Notes: generated from the letters alone by a model not told the origin. A DNA stretch of 64,000 nt from Straminergon stramineum (GCA_963920665.1 OY987266.1:26462248-26526247); one strand, 5' to 3'. Counted from the stretch's first letter, positions 12,601 to 24,429 are shown. Program-made: numbers and translations.

Positions 12601-14223
12601 AGGTGGTATGATACCTTGGCACTTATGAATGTGGAGTTGATCCACAAGCCGGGGCGTGAGAATGTAGTGCCGGATGCACTAAGTCGGAAGGAGGAGCATA
12701 GGCCAAGTACCACCCAAATTTTGCGCATGATGTATGCGGGTGAAGGGGACTTGGCTAGGAAGATAAGGGAGGCGTATATGAAGGACCCGGAAGCTCAAAA
12801 GTTTTTGAGTGACTTGCGAAGTGGTAAGAAAGTGAAAGGAATCCGGTTGCATGAAGGCTTGATCAAGTTCAAACAAACTAGGGTATATGTTCCAAGTGGC
12901 AAGTTGAGGTTAACCGTGTTGAAAGAGGAACATGATAACCCTTTGGCCGGGCATAGGGGGGAGAAATCCACCATATGTTCGGTTAGCAAGAGGTTTTATT
13001 GGCCGGGGATGAAAGAAGACATTACCCATTATGTGAAGACTTGTGTCATTTGCCAAGGCAACCGGGCATCTTATCAAAAGCAAGCGGGATTGTTACGACC
13101 TTTGCCTATTCCAAGTGGGCCATGGGAATGTGTTTCCATGGACTTCATCACAAGCCTTCCGATGTCACGAGGGTATGATGCGATCTTTGTGGTGGTAGAT
13201 CGCTTTAGCAAGTTGGCACTCATGGAGCCAACTCGGGGGACGGCGACCGCATTGGAGACCGCGGTCTTGTTCCTCAACATGTGGTGGCGACATCACGGAT
13301 TGCCAAGGGTGATTGTTTCGGATAGAGACCCTAAGTTTACAAGTGCATTTTGGAGGCACTTGTTTCGTAAGATGAAGACTAAACTTGCGTTTAGCACGGC
13401 ATTTCATCCTCAAACCGATGGACAAACGGAGAGGGTGAATGGGGTTCTCAATCAATATCTAAGGAATTACGTGAGTGCAGACCAAAGTGATTGGACGGAG
13501 TACTTGGTTTTGGCAGAGTTTAGTTACAACAAAGCTAAGCATGCGGCGACTGGGGAATCACCGTTCAAAGTGGCCTATGGAGTGGAGCCACTTATGCCTA
13601 CCGACTTGGCCTTGGAGCAAGCACAAGTGGAGCCGTTGCCAAACCAAGATGCGGAGGACTTGATTGCCAAAAGAGAGCAAATGCTCGAAAAGACCAAGGT
13701 ATGGTTAGCCAAAGCACAAAAGAGGTATGTGAACCAAGTGAACAAAGGGCGACGCCATGTTGAGTATGAGGAGGGCAATAAGGTTTGGTTGAATGTGAAA
13801 AACTTCACCTTACCGGAGGGTCTAACTCCCAAATTCATGGCAAAGTATGCGGGTCCGTTTGTCATTGAAAAGCGCTTGTTTGAGGATGTCTATAAGTTAA
13901 CATTACCACCGGAGATCAAGGTGCATCCAACTTTTCATATTTCATTGCTCAAGCCATATTATGAAGATACCTTGAGGCCGGAGCGCAAGCAAGTGTTGCG
14001 GCCTCCACCGGAGTTGGTTGGTGACCACCTTGAGTATGAGGTGGAAGGGATCTTGAAAAGTAGAAACACCAAGAGGAAAGGTAAAGAGTACTTGGTGAAA
14101 TGGCGGGGGTATCATGAGAAGGAAGCAACTTGGGTAGAGGCCAAACATATGGTCAATGCCAAGGAGGTAGTGGACTTGTATGAAGCTCAAAGGCAAGGCA
14201 ACAAACGAGGACGGATGCGTTGA
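9625..14223 (+). CDS. Gag-Pol polyprotein of a chromovirus (Ty3/gypsy), 1532 aa
   Basis: A single uninterrupted frame encodes all proteins of the element. From the first ATG after the primer site (MARKGTK): gag capsid region at about residues 125-290; CCHC zinc knuckle [14 protein letters not shown] at about 354; aspartic protease [10 protein letters not shown] at about 420; reverse transcriptase with YIDDILVF at about 763; RNase H starting VHTDAS at about 909; integrase with an H/H/C/C zinc region from about 1102 (GHRGEKS, CVICQ) and the catalytic triad D (MDFI, ~1173), D (VSDRDPKF, ~1233), E (TDGQTERVN, ~1269); C-terminal chromodomain at about 1470-1520 ([14 protein letters not shown]). The chromodomain is thought to steer integration to heterochromatin. 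No gag-pol frameshift is present, as is usual for plant chromoviruses. An in-frame extension to 9580 overlaps the primer site and lacks an ATG. The frame is intact with no missing catalytic residue. Confidence 0.97.
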   Translation: MARKGTKVGEVEPSEQGRRTRSQGQEHGEASKTQGERVHSSEEGVNPIAKQEGLAMKHSGNQEVSEDNRDTASSPLRAPRSRKRKSRDVMFEELVKTLRDMQGEIRELKEKSSSSSSHKLCKTNMPSSFTGMGKAHKVKDFLVEMEMYFEAQRAFEEDKITIAVTFLKDHALTWWTQYKEENGEVVENLDWASFKELLGNRFTPEYQDLRDGMALVRLKQTGTLRGYVREFNAQLSVLPKLDELAKKIIFFNGLQSWAERALFRMPRLPESCAELLKLAERIGDDEGPNKRSKDGASTHESTKAHSKHQLRKRVWQKRKHGQDGGQPSGNKGGSTKGKAEGDNKPKGDGSQMTCFNCGEKGHMAKGCTKPRMSTQSMRTHLTKHLLHGGFVAKASRTKIKPRLLFLQGTIGQRDVSFLLDTGATHSFISPRAAEELGLQKTKASKPINVRFAKGKPHQTSHIVTDVEVKCGEFSFVEDFTVCDMDGVDFILGNTFLDTYEVDIWRRPKVKVVANADGREIELEITRTPSLLGSRILLASIEDLEENRFLIVMRADSHGGVSHGGAKGKQPPKCIGDVIRKFVDVLTQELPNELPPKREVDHKIEVVPGSEPPSKAPYRLNQRELEELKKQLKELLAKGYIRQSKSPYGAPVLFVDKKDGKLRMCVDYRALNKVTIKNNYPLPRIDDLFDRLVGAKYYSRIDLKSGYYQIRIAEGDVEKTACRTRYGSYEFLVMPFGLCNGPSTFTTLMNMIFHEELDEFVIVYIDDILVFSKTAEEHARHLEVVLQKLRDNKLYANGEKSEFGLMEMEFLGHIMTGSGIKPDNKKVEAIQKWKRPTTQKGVRSFLGLANYYRRFIRDFSKIAKPMSDLLKKNLAIVWTDDCERSFEELKQKLSSPPVLKFPEFEKPFEVHTDASDFAIGGVLMQDGRPIAFESKKLDGTQTKWPTHEKEMFAVVHCLKTWQHYLGLHKTKVYTDNVSLKYFENQARVSPKQLRWYDTLALMNVELIHKPGRENVVPDALSRKEEHRPSTTQILRMMYAGEGDLARKIREAYMKDPEAQKFLSDLRSGKKVKGIRLHEGLIKFKQTRVYVPSGKLRLTVLKEEHDNPLAGHRGEKSTICSVSKRFYWPGMKEDITHYVKTCVICQGNRASYQKQAGLLRPLPIPSGPWECVSMDFITSLPMSRGYDAIFVVVDRFSKLALMEPTRGTATALETAVLFLNMWWRHHGLPRVIVSDRDPKFTSAFWRHLFRKMKTKLAFSTAFHPQTDGQTERVNGVLNQYLRNYVSADQSDWTEYLVLAEFSYNKAKHAATGESPFKVAYGVEPLMPTDLALEQAQVEPLPNQDAEDLIAKREQMLEKTKVWLAKAQKRYVNQVNKGRRHVEYEEGNKVWLNVKNFTLPEGLTPKFMAKYAGPFVIEKRLFEDVYKLTLPPEIKVHPTFHISLLKPYYEDTLRPERKQVLRPPPELVGDHLEYEVEGILKSRNTKRKGKEYLVKWRGYHEKEATWVEAKHMVNAKEVVDLYEAQRQGNKRGRMR

Positions 14224-15111
14224 TGAAGACATCAACCTTTGTTGGTGGGGGTGAAACACCACACTTGGGTAGACTTTGCATAGTGCTTGGTTAGGAAGTT
14301 GTGCTAGGCACACTTTGTAATACTTGATTGGCAATAAAGTTGCTTGAGGTTGTAAGTGCATTTCGGAATTGTGTGGCTTAAAAATGTGAGATGAGTCCTA
14401 GTCTCTTCATTAGAGGTAAGTTGGGTAGATGAGGATTGAAGTGATATGCGAAGCCAACTTTTGGAATGCTGCCAATTAGGGGCCTTGGCTTGGGGGTTGT
14501 GAATGGGTGATTCCACATAAGTCCCAAGCCTTGGACTTGCCCGGGCGGGGGCAAGGTAGTGGCACGGGCTTATAAAAGTGCCTTTGCGAGTTGTCCATCG
14601 ATAACGCATAGCTTGATCAACTATGTCTTTAGAGTGAAGCAAAGACAAGTCGGGCGGGACTTGACACTATCCTGAGGCGGGCAAAGTTCATCACTTAATG
14701 GCAGAAATGTTAGAAAGGGGTCTTGGAGTTGCGTCCAAGTGGAAGTTGGTTAGCCTTGAAATCATCCTAAGTCAAGTGAGAAATGTGATAGGCTAGTTGG
14801 GCCTAGCTTGGAACTAAGGTTTGGGAAAATTCCTTTGAGCCAATTAAGTTCGAGAGAGTCTCAAGGTAGGTAGGTCTAAGTAGATTAGGTCCTCTTTTGA
14901 GAAAGGCTAGGGTGCCTTGGACCTAAGACCTATCTAATGACACCTTTGAGGACTTAGCCATTTAGACCAAGTAAGGGGACTTGGTGCATTGTGGGGCTAG
15001 CTACCCGGGAACACAATGCAAGTGTTAAGGAGGTGGGCTACCTTAGAAACTTAACACTACCGGCATGAAGTAATGTCGATGAGGGCATCGACGCTATTTG
15101 GTGGGGGTGAG
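14224..15111 (+). other. 3' untranslated internal region and polypurine tract
   Basis: About 890 bases without a coding frame separate the polyprotein stop from the 3' LTR. The polypurine tract GGTGGGGGTGAG ends directly at the 3' LTR (about 15100-15111). A near-copy of the PPT neighbourhood (GATGA, CATC, then TTGGTGGGGGTGA) sits immediately after the stop codon at about 14222-14255. Confidence 0.85.
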
Positions 15112-16303
15112 TGTCACGACCCTCATCACAAGGCGTGTCCATGCCACCTTGGTGAGCAAGGGGGACATTGGGGGTGACGCCTCAAGCCTTGCAAGAGATG
15201 AGGTGAGGGGGACTAGGAGTCCCGAGCGATCAGAGCGATGTAGCGCTCTGATCCGGACGAATTTGGGGGCGTGTGATATACGCTTGGAAAGGTCTTGAGA
15301 AGACGCTTCCAGCCGTCCAAAGAACGCGTGATTTGGACTTGCGAGTCAAAAGTTATGGGCGTTCAAAGTTCGGGGTGTCCCGGTCGCGCCGGGAGCGCCC
15401 TGATCGCGCCGGGAATGCCCTGGCCGCGCCGGGAGTGTCCCGAATCTTTGGAGGGCGATATCTTTGCGAGTACTTGTCCGAATGGAGCAAGTGAGTAGTC
15501 CATCGGCATCTACGCGTCGCGTAGATGTCGAAAATGGGGTCGCATGTGCGATTTGGATCCCGGACCGCAAAGTTATGCCGGGTGGAAGTTCGGGAGTCCC
15601 AAAGTAGTGCGAATCGGGAGAAATGGGTGGTCTTCCAAGATGGGGTGCATCTTGGGGGTTCCCGGTGACCTCTAGTATGGGGGGGGCTGCCGAATCCTGC
15701 AGAGAGTACTATGAGGAGGGGTGGTCTCCCTCCTCACTCCCGGATGGTGCCATGGTGAGCCTAAGTGGTCCCGGGTGGTGAGGCTAGTGTTGGAGCCTCA
15801 CCACCACTTGTGTGTTACCATGGAGTGCTTGTGCACTCCTTGATACCGGTTGGGTGGTGTCCCACTTCACACTAGGCCATGGTGTGAGTCCCGTTTGGTG
15901 AGTCCCGATTAGTGAGTCCCGTTTGGTGAGTCCCGATTAGTGAGTCCCGAAATGAGTTGGGTTGGGCCTAGTGGGGAGTTGGGTTGGGCCTAGTGGGGAG
16001 TTGGGTCCCATTCAAGGGCGGGTAGCACCGGTGGGAGTAGTGCCTCACCGAGTGCTTGGACATCAATGGAAGTTCCGCCCCATGTCATCAAATGACATGC
16101 CCGGTGTCTTGTGGGAGTTAAGTATTGGAAGGAAAGGATTGGGAGTCACGGAGGAATGGGGAACCCCGTGACTTGGGTTGGAACCTAACATTGTGGGTGC
16201 GTGGCATGTGCAGTGTTAGGAGAGCGTGAACCTTAGTGGCACTAAGGTGCTAAGTGTTTGGAAAGTGAGCTTAAGGTGGTAAGTGTCACTAAGGGGCGCG
16301 ACA
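15112..16303 (+). repeat. 3' LTR of the gypsy element, 1192 bp
   Basis: Same ends as the 5' LTR. It is 50 bases longer because of two local duplications: a GTTTGGTGAGTCCCGATTAG unit near 15893-15950, and a GGGTTGGGCCTAGTGGGGAG unit near 15958-16005. Few substitutions separate it from the 5' LTR. The flanking ACAAT at 16304-16308 is the right TSD. Confidence 0.97.
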
Positions 16304-17829
16304 ACAATGCAACCGTGATCCTGCAAATGCTTTTGTGCAAAGAAAAATGCTTGGTAGATCATGTTGTACTCTGGATCTGAGTTCCAATAAGGCACATGAT
16401 TTTCTGGAAAGGACACCCCTGGCACTGGCAAATTCTCTTGGCAGTCGAATAGCATGAGGTCAAATCTTGGCCATTGATTGACCACCCCATTATACACCCT
16501 AGCCTTTCCTACCGCCATCTGCCATAACAAATTCAAACTCGTGAGTCCCTATTATATAGAAGGGGTGATAATGTACTAATATAGTGAAACTTTAGATTAC
16601 AAAATAATACAGTTCATTTACCTTTTCGAGAAAGTCCATGACTTCGGTGTAGCAATTTGGACCCTCATTGATTTCATTGTCAACGACGTCTACAATAGAG
16701 ACATTGAGCACTAATTCCTCCGATGTCACGTCATCATCATCACCTATGGCAATCACTTGTGTGCCTTGGGTGACCATCTCTTCGGTGAACTCTAGCAGTA
16801 CAGCCTTCCTCTTCATCCCACTGTGTGCTTCAGCTTCCATTTATGAGCCTTGATCTACCGTGGATGATGCCGGAACAACACCTTCTCTATCTTCTTTCTT
16901 CTTCCCTTTTGTCTTGGCCTTCTCATCCTTTTCCTTCTCTTTCTCTGTTAACTTAGCCACACGCTCTGCCTACTCCTTCTCTTTGTTTTCCAAAGCAACT
17001 TGTATTCGAGCTGCTTTCCTCTTGTCATTGCTTTCCCTCCTCACAATGGCCCTCTCCCTTTGTTTATCAGTCAACCCTGCAAACTCGTCCATGTCCATGT
17101 CAATAGTTCCAATTCCCTCCAAAGAATTTTGCAATTCAACCTCTGACAGATGCATGTACGAGATGGGACAATCAATGTACCATCTGCCTCCACTGAGGTG
17201 AGCTGTGGTCTATGTTCGGAGTTGATTTGCAGTGTACATACAATCTGCGGAACTACGGTCGAGAAAATTCGAGAGGAATGGAGACAAGTCCTTTTTCGCA
17301 ATTGCCCCTTTTGCCTCAAGCTCATGCTTGAAGTACCTGCAAAATAAGAAAGCATGACATCAATGATCAATAGCTAAATATCAAGGAAGGCAAGACTACT
17401 ATTTCAACCTTTGAACTTCATGCAGTACTATATGAGAGCATTAATTTTCACCTAACAAAAATTGAGCTCAAAACATTACATTGAAGAGTTTAGAGGGAAT
17501 AAAAATGGGGCGTCCAGTAAGTATTTCACAAACCACTGTCGAATCCAACAGTGGTTTGGAAGGTACCTCAAGAACCCCCCATTTCTAGTCCTTTCTTTCA
17601 TTGTCTATTTTCTCGTTTAAATAATAAGGGTCAATAGAAATCTAGACATTATAGAACTGAAAGTATTCAAATATTGTAAATCAAATCATTAGACACTAAT
17701 TTGAGCATACCGAAAAAGCACCCTTCGCACCGCTTGCTTTGACCCCTCATAAGTCATGAAATTGTCACTTTTTTTGAAGTAGTTTGTTCCTCTAAGGTGG
17801 GCCATGAAGCCTTGATCCCAAATCTTCCT

Positions 17830-18991
17830 TGTCACGACCCTCATCACAAGGCGTGTCCATGCCACCTTGGTGAGCAAGGGGGACATTGGGGGTGACTCCC
17901 CAAGCCTTGCAAGAGATGAGGTGAGGGGGACTAGGAGTCCCGAGCGATCAGAGCGATGTAGCGCTCTGATCCGGATGAATTTGAGGGCGTGTGATACATG
18001 CTTGGAAAGGTCTTGAGAAGACGCTTCTAGCCGTCCAAAGAACGCGTGATTTGGACTTGCGAGTCAAAAGTTATGGGCGTTCAAAGTTCGGGGTGTCCCG
18101 GTCGCGCCGGGAGCGCCCTGATCGCGCCGGGAGTGCTCTGGCCGCGCCGGGAGTGTCCCGGCCGCGCCGGGAGTGTCCCGAATCTTTGGAGGGCGATATC
18201 TTTGCGAGTACTTGTCCGAATGGAGCAAGTGAGTAGTCCATCGGCATCTACGCGTCGCGTAGATGTCGAAAATGGGGTCGCATGTGCGATTTGGATCCCG
18301 GACCGCAAAGTTATGCCGGGTGGAAGTTCGGGAGTCCCAAAGTAGTGCGAATCGGGAGAAATGGGTGGTCTTCCAAGATGGGGTGCATCTTGGGGGTTCC
18401 TGGTGACCTCTAGTATGGGGGGGGCTGCCGAATCCCGCAGAGAGTACTATGAGGAGGGGTGGTCCCCCTCCTCACTCCCGGATGGTGCCATGGTGAGCCT
18501 AAGTGGCCCCGGGTGGTGAGGTTAGTGTTGGAGCCTCACCACCACTTGTGTGTTACCATGGAGTGCTTGTGCACTCCTTGATACCGGTTGGGTGGTGTCC
18601 CACTCTACACTAGGCCATGGTGTGAGTCCCGTTTGGTGAGTCCCGATTAGTGAGTCCCGAAATGAGTTGGGTTGGGCCTAGTGGGGAGTTGGGTCCCATT
18701 CAAGGGCGGGTAGCACCGGTGGGAGTAGTGCCTCACCGAGTGCTTGGACATCAATGGAAGTTCCGCCCCATGTCATCAAATGACATGCCCGGTGTCTTGT
18801 GGGAGTTAAGTATTGGAAGGAAAGGATTGGGAGTCACGGAAGAATGGGGAACCCCGTGACTTGGGTTGGAACCTAACATTGTGGGTGCGTGGCATGTGCA
18901 GTGTTAGGAGAGCGTGAACCTTAGTGGCACTAAGGTGCTAAGTGTTTGGAAAGTGAGCTTAAGGTGGTAAGTGTCACTAAGGGGCGCGACA
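17830..18991 (+). repeat. Solo LTR of the same gypsy family
   Basis: A complete LTR, TGTCACGACC to GCGCGACA, 1162 bp, flanked by the 5-bp TSD TTCCT (17825-17829, 18992-18996) with no internal region. It arose by recombination between the two LTRs of a former full element. It carries four rather than three copies of the GCGCCGGGAG minisatellite unit (about 18095-18180). It interrupts exon F of the ParB-methylase-like gene. Removal with one TTCCT restores the frame across EDWRR and KIWDQGF. Confidence 0.96.
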
Positions 18992-21619
18992 TTCCTCCTC
19001 CAATCTTCTATATATTCGGCCAAGGTCTCGGGTTGGAGTGGAACATTCATGTTGATGTTGATTTGGTCTTGCCTCACCACGTTCTCAAAGTATTCTATAG
19101 TTGCGTCTTCAATCTGTAAACAACTCCAATCAATTAACATTCAAAATATACATATTGCTTTATAAAAACTATAAAATTACAAGATTTCATTAATTGAAAA
19201 CTCTAAAGCTCTTAAAATCAAAATTATTACAAATCAAATACTTACCCCGGCATACCAAACGCATCTATTTAAGAAAGGGCCCAACAATGTCTCGGATACA
19301 AGCCTTGGCGGAAATCGTCTAGTATCACGTGAAGGTATCGAGGAGTTCCACCACTTCAGAAACTCGGTCTTGTGAAAAGGAGTGGTGTTGCATGTGGCCA
19401 CCATTTGAAGTTTCTTAAGAGTCATCTCAAGGACCTCATTTGCACTCCAATGTTTCTCAACCTGCTCTCAAAAGATACACAATGTCAATTGTAATTTGAA
19501 CTCCATATGAGACTATTGTCATATATTCATAATGCATGCAGGAAACTTACCTCTTCCAAAAATTCCGTCTTATATGCGGGATTAGCCACTGCAACCAACT
19601 TCATCATCTTCACATTAAGTTTGTTTGTTTTCTCTTTAGCTCCACCTCTCATAGCATGTGCAAGTCCCTCGGGAGTTTTCTCTTGCTCTAGGGTGATCTC
19701 ATTGTACTTCCGTAGTGCTGCATCCATTGCCTGAGCTATCTCTTGTTGGACACATCCAATAAATTAAAGAAATTCAAATAATTGAGGAAGAGAAAAGCCA
19801 ATATAAAATACACCAAGCACATTCAAATCAATGTCAAAATATAATAGAATAATTATGTTCAAATAGAAGCCACAAAAAATTAGGGTGATCTTAATCCAAA
19901 AAATTCTCACCCGGAAAAGAAATGTTGTGAAGACCTCTAGTGGTATAGAGTACCAAGTCTTTCTAGTTTTGGGGGCTCCACACCGTTTGAGCTCTGATGG
20001 CCTCAACATCTCGTTGAAGCACTCAATGGGAAGTAGTCCATACTTTTGAACCCGGTATAAAGTATGGACTAGATTGGTCTTCACATGGGACTCTTTGGTA
20101 GACCTACAATTTATAGAGATAATTTTTGTTAGGGTTTTGTAAGTCATATGCATCATTTTCATGTGACATTCTAAAATGAATTAAATGCCAAATTCACAAA
20201 GCGTGCATATATTACTTACTTATTTATGTCATGCATGACATGCATGACCAACTCTGTCTTCCCCTTTGTATCTAAAATAATAGAGTCCACGGCATAGTGC
20301 CAATCCCATTCCTTTGAGTGCTTCCTGGTGATATGAGTCATCCACGAAAGGAGCCTGTGATTACCATCACAAACAAAGAACTTCAGATTTTTCAAGAACC
20401 TCAACTCGGGAATGGCCTCAAGTTGGGCGTTGAAAATGGCATTCCTCTTTCTCCACAATGGATCCCACCCTTCCATCTCCTCCTCTGTCAATTCGGAACT
20501 CTCTCCGGCTTCGTTTGTGGTGGTGACATAAAAAACTGCGGCTCCATCACGGTATCCTTTATTGAACTTTTGCTCAAGCAACTTCAAATCACATACAAGT
20601 GTTGGCCTCACCATAGGCATAGCCACCATTCGACATAGTGGGATTTGCAATTGAAACATATGGTCGGGCTTCATCCTCAGAGAAGCGATGGTCTTCACGG
20701 AATCTACCTTGTGATACGAGCGCAAGTCGTCCTCATCCAAGTCTTTGTCTTCTTCCCCCAAGACATCTACCATCACATCCTCTTCTATGAACTCCCCTTC
20801 GTCTTCACCTTCAATGTCCGGTTGAGGGGTGTCATTCCTGATTTGAGTCTCCATGATGGTCTCATCTTGTGACAACAATGTGGGAGACACATCCATCTGC
20901 TTGTATAACAATAAAAGATAATCAACATTCACAAACTTAGGAAAAGAAATCTATTTGAAATTGAAAGATGCACATTCCTAATTTCTAACATGTATTCAAG
21001 GATTACAAATGCAATAATAAGTACAATTGAACCATTAATAAATTTAAAATAGGTAGAAATATCATATGAATTAGCCATGCAAGGGCATGAATCAATATGT
21101 TTACAAAATGACTCCAAGTGAATGGAATCAATCAATGTCTACATCACCCTCCGAGTCGGAACTAAGGTGAATGATGACAACCTCCTGTCTACCTTGAATC
21201 ATGCTACAATGACATTGACATGTGTCTTCCCACATTGGCCCATCCACAGTAATGGATACTTGACTCTCTGAGCTATACTTTGTCTCAGAACTCTCAGGAG
21301 ACATTATGGTTGTCCTGCATCTGGCAAACTCTAGCATTCTAGCAAGATATTCACGACGTCTATGCGCATCGGGGTCACTCACCCGACTCATACATGAGAC
21401 CTCGAAAGCATCTGCGGCACGGTCAGTAACATCCATGATATCATTGAAACTTACCACATCTTCCCCATCAGCTTCTTCTTCTTCTTTGGATTCATTGGAG
21501 ACCTCCATGGCTCTGTTTGCTGGTGTGAAAGGCTGAGATGGTCTTGCTTCAAGAGCAATTGGGAGAGTTTGAGGTTGAAGAGCGGTTGTGGTTGTACTCC
21601 CTCTACGCCCTCCCTATGT

Positions 21620-22240
21620 TTCAATCAATACATTTCACATAAATAATGGGTCAAAACATAAATTAGAAAGTCAATCTCAAATCTACCAAAATGAAACCTC
21701 AACATCTTCATGCAACAAAGTAATGAAACTTTGATTAAAAAATGACCCAATGGAGTACTTGTAGAAGTACTAATTGGAATTTGAAACATTCACAAACTTC
21801 AATACGAACATGCTTTTGTGTGAGGAAATCTTAGAAATTAAAACATCAAACATTCTAATTATTTGAAAGATCTTACAATGTCCAATAAGCAAAGATGTCA
21901 ACATGCTGTAAGATGAAATGACCACTCATGTACAGGTTTGAAAGATCTAGCATTCACAATTTTCAAAACAACACATATGATTCTACTAACATGAAGCATT
22001 CTAAAATGTACACTTTAGAAAGATCAATATGTTTTCCCATGTTGAAGAGAAAATTAGGTTCAATAGTAAAATATGTAACGGTCAATATTAAATAACCAAA
22101 ACAAACGTAAGAGATCTTTGACATCAATCATTAAGATCTTGGAAATTCGAGAATTAAAATTTAATTATGAAGAATGGAAAATCCCACATGTTTGGGATCA
22201 CAGGGTCAAGATTGTATAACAAGGAAAACAAAACTCAGAT
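21620..22240. other. Gene-free stretch upstream of exon A
   Basis: AT-rich sequence with no coding signal. An acceptor AG at 21614-21615 suggests that exon A is preceded by an intron, whose 5' exon I cannot place. Exon A may instead hold the start codon at 21508. Confidence 0.4.
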
Positions 22241-22243
22241 CCT

Positions 22244-22316
22244 GGGGGTCCAGCAGATGCTTGACACTAGACTGTCGGATCCGACACTATAGTGTGAAAC
22301 ATTTGCTAAACCCCCT
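22244..22316. repeat. Hairpin module 1 (GGGGGTC ... TGTCGGATCCGACA ... CCCCC)
   Basis: An imperfect ~73-base palindrome. Outer arms GGGGGTCCAGCAGATG pair with CATTTGCTAAACCCCC. Inner arms ACACTA/TAGTGT enclose the perfect palindrome TGTCGGATCCGACA at 22273-22286. Two further modules with the same plan exist in the MULE. Confidence 0.7.
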
Positions 22317-22479
22317 ACATCCAGGACATCAAGGACACTATGATTTGGGGTTTATTAGTTAGAAAATTGCTACACTAAATCTTCAAATGTTTTAAAACTA
22401 AATCTACTAAAATATATTTGTTTTCACTCTTCCGCATTAAAGAAAATGTATAAATATCTATCACATAAAACCAGATTTT

Positions 22480-22550
22480 GGGGGTCCAAGATGGGCTCAT
22501 GGAAGTATTGTCGGATCCGATAGTACTCCAATGTATCTTTACTAGACCCC
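22480..22550. repeat. Hairpin module 2
   Basis: Same plan as the module at 22244: GGGGGTCCAAGATG at the left, TTGTCGGATCCGATA at the centre, CTTTACTAGACCCC at the right. The length is 71 bases. Confidence 0.7.
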
Positions 22551-22924
22551 TAGTTCTTCTTCTTGTTTTCCAAAATAATCTCTCTCTCTTAAACCTAAAA
22601 ATATCTTTCATTACATTTGACTAAGACAAGCAAAATGACCAAATTAATTGAGATAAGGAAGTTGTCAAGAATCCTTATTAATTGACAAGGTGAAGTAATT
22701 AACTCATGAAATTAATTCTTGAAATATCAAATAAAAAATTTGATTAAAGTTCCCTTTTGGGATAAAGCCTAGTAATCAAGTGAAATCTATATTAGTTTGC
22801 AAGTACTTCTAACAATGCTATTAAATCACCGAATTTTACCAAAAAACTTGGATCGGTACCAAAGGCAGACGGTCCACGGGGTTAGGCCAACCTCGACTTA
22901 ACGTTCGATCATTCAACCTGCACT

Positions 22925-23870
22925 GAGCTATACCATAACTTAGGGTCTCTGGTCGTGCTGATTGTAAGGGGGATTGAGCCCCTGCCCAAGGGCAGGCTAG
23001 ATTCACAACAAGAAAAGAAAACCAGTTTGCGGGGGTCCTCTTGGCCCGGCCGGTGAAGGCGTCGGATCTGACAGATCTCCAAGTTCGAGTATGTCGACCT
23101 ACAAGATTTGGATCCTGGACTCCCTACAGGATTTGATCGATCAAGTTCGAACTGTATTCACTCTTGTCGATCGATTCTCAATCGGACATGGAGTCTGGTT
23201 CGACCCTTAAATAATTCAAACATACAATTGCTGATCAGAATATGGATCACCAAATCACGATTGCTGGTCTCACCCTGAGCACGAGGAGGGGAGCTGGCAA
23301 ACCATTTGTGCTAAAATGTTATACGCAGAGTTACGAGCCATCATGCTCCTATGAGTTGTACCTAACTTAGGCTCTCTAATTGTGCTGATTCTAGGGGATC
23401 GAGCCCCTGCCCAAGGGCCGGTGAGATTCATAGCAAGAAAAGAAAACCAGTTTGTGAGGGTCCCCTTGGCCCAGCCGGTGAAGGCTTCGGATCCAACAGA
23501 TCTCCAAGTTTGAGTATGTCGACCTATGACAGTTGGATCCTGGACTCCCTACAGAAACTAATCAAGCAAGTTCGAACTGGATTCACTCGTGCCGATCGAT
23601 TCTCAATTGGGCATGGACATTGGTTAGACCCTTAAATAATTCAAACATACAATTGTTGCTCAGAACATGGATCACTAGATCACGATTGCTAGTCTCACCC
23701 TGAGCACGGGGAGGAGAGCTGGCAAACCATTTGTGCTAAAATGTTATACGCAAAGTTAAGAGAGTCATCAACCTCCCCTGAGCTGTACTGTAACGTCTTT
23801 GGTTGTGCTGATTCTAAGGTAGATCAAGCCCTTGCCCAAGGGCAAGCGAGTTCCACAGGAACGAAGCACA
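22925..23870. repeat. Tandem repeat, ~428-bp unit, about 2.2 copies
   Basis: Units begin near 22925 (GAGCTATACC), 23353 (GAGTTGTACC) and 23780 (GAGCTGTACT). Each carries GAGCCCCTGCCCAAGGGC and AATAATTCAAACATACAATTG blocks. Copies are diverged, so the duplication is not recent. Each full unit contains a half-module of the GGGGGTC ... GTCGGATC hairpin. It lies between the two divergently arranged MULE genes, where promoters are expected. Confidence 0.75.
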
Positions 23871-24331
23871 CCGAAAACTAACTATGGAACAAGAAAATGA
23901 AGCCGGTATTGATCCCGACCAATCGCTCGACAATCACAAAATCTCATCAAGAATTCTCCCAAGTTGCACAATCCTCAACAGTGAATGAACAAAGTATAAT
24001 CAAATTACGATGAAAATGCAGACCTGCTACAGAGGAGGAGCTGGAGTTGTTGTCTCCTATCGACGTGCCTCCTGCAAGTTTCCACCGTCTCTCACTCGGT
24101 GCCTGGTATTCCGCATCATCCTGGCTTCCTGTTCAACGAGAGTAGAATGGAATCAGAAGGTGGAGTAACCTAAGATTGGTTGAAAGATCATGAAAGAATA
24201 TCGAGGCAGAGTAGGAGACTGGACGGTGGAGAGGATGAGCGTCCGTAGAGACCCTCGGAATTGGGAGAGTACTCGGTCGACCCAGACCGCCAATGCGAGA
24301 ATCCAGGGACGTTGCAAGGACAACCACGTCG

Positions 24332-24338
24332 CCTTATA
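24332..24338 (-). promoter_or_regulatory. Possible TATA box, minus strand
   Basis: TATAAGG on the minus strand within GGGCATATAAGGCG, in a locally GC-richer stretch (24010-24400) upstream of the ParB-methylase-like exons. It could start that gene's transcript with an untranslated first exon. No transcript evidence is available. Confidence 0.25.
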
Positions 24339-24429
24339 TGCCCGAGCAGCAGGGGTCGATGGATTCAGCGAGCTCCTCATTCTGGCACGATGGGCTACCG
24401 ATATCCTCTCAAGGATGTTATTAATTTGA

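Larger units (their letters stand above)
8437..16303 (+). mobile_element. Complete Ty3/gypsy chromovirus retrotransposon
   Basis: Two LTRs start TGTCACGACC and end GGGGCGCGACA. A 5-bp TSD ACAAT flanks the element (8432-8436, 16304-16308). Inside are a tRNA-iMet primer site, one long polyprotein frame and a polypurine tract. The LTRs differ by about eight substitutions by eye plus duplications, so the insertion is young. It lies antisense within exon H of the ParB-methylase-like gene; deleting it with one ACAAT joins the two exon halves in frame. The order RT, RNase H, integrase, chromodomain places it among chromoviruses. With an intact frame and sites, it may be competent for movement. Confidence 0.97.
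7268..21613 (-). pseudogene. ParB/Srx-like domain fused to degenerate N4/N6 DNA-methylase-like domain, disrupted
   Basis: Eleven minus-strand exons can be traced: A 21613-21143, B 20896-20220, C 20103-19911, D 19739-19551, E 19461-19246, F 19113-17711 (minus the solo LTR), G 17336-16622, H 16518-8293 (minus the gypsy element), I 8195-7917, J 7831-7615, K 7529-7268. Splice phases agree at every junction except H/I, which is off by one base. An internal Met in A (21508) gives about 1,230 residues. Exon B holds FFVCDGNHRLLSWM, a match to the ParB/sulfiredoxin DGxHR core. Exon H has FDLMLFDCQ where N4/N6 methylases have a DPPY loop. Exons I/J have GDLVLDCTTSTG then GASIIACRATGCHIVALESD, matching methylase motif I (VLDPFxGSGxT) with the glycines changed. 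The order motif IV then motif I fits the permuted beta class. Exon G is Lys/Glu-rich (coiled coil likely) and exon K starts with a KKRRR patch. In-frame stops lie at 17210, 16970, 16841 and 7770. The ParB call is about 0.7 and the methylase fold about 0.75. Catalytic activity looks unlikely from the changed motifs. Confidence 0.72.

Noticed and set aside
7770..17212. RNA editing or stop read-through rescuing the ParB-methylase-like frame
   Set aside because: C-to-U editing in plants is organellar, and the gene is also cut by two LTR insertions; decay is simpler.
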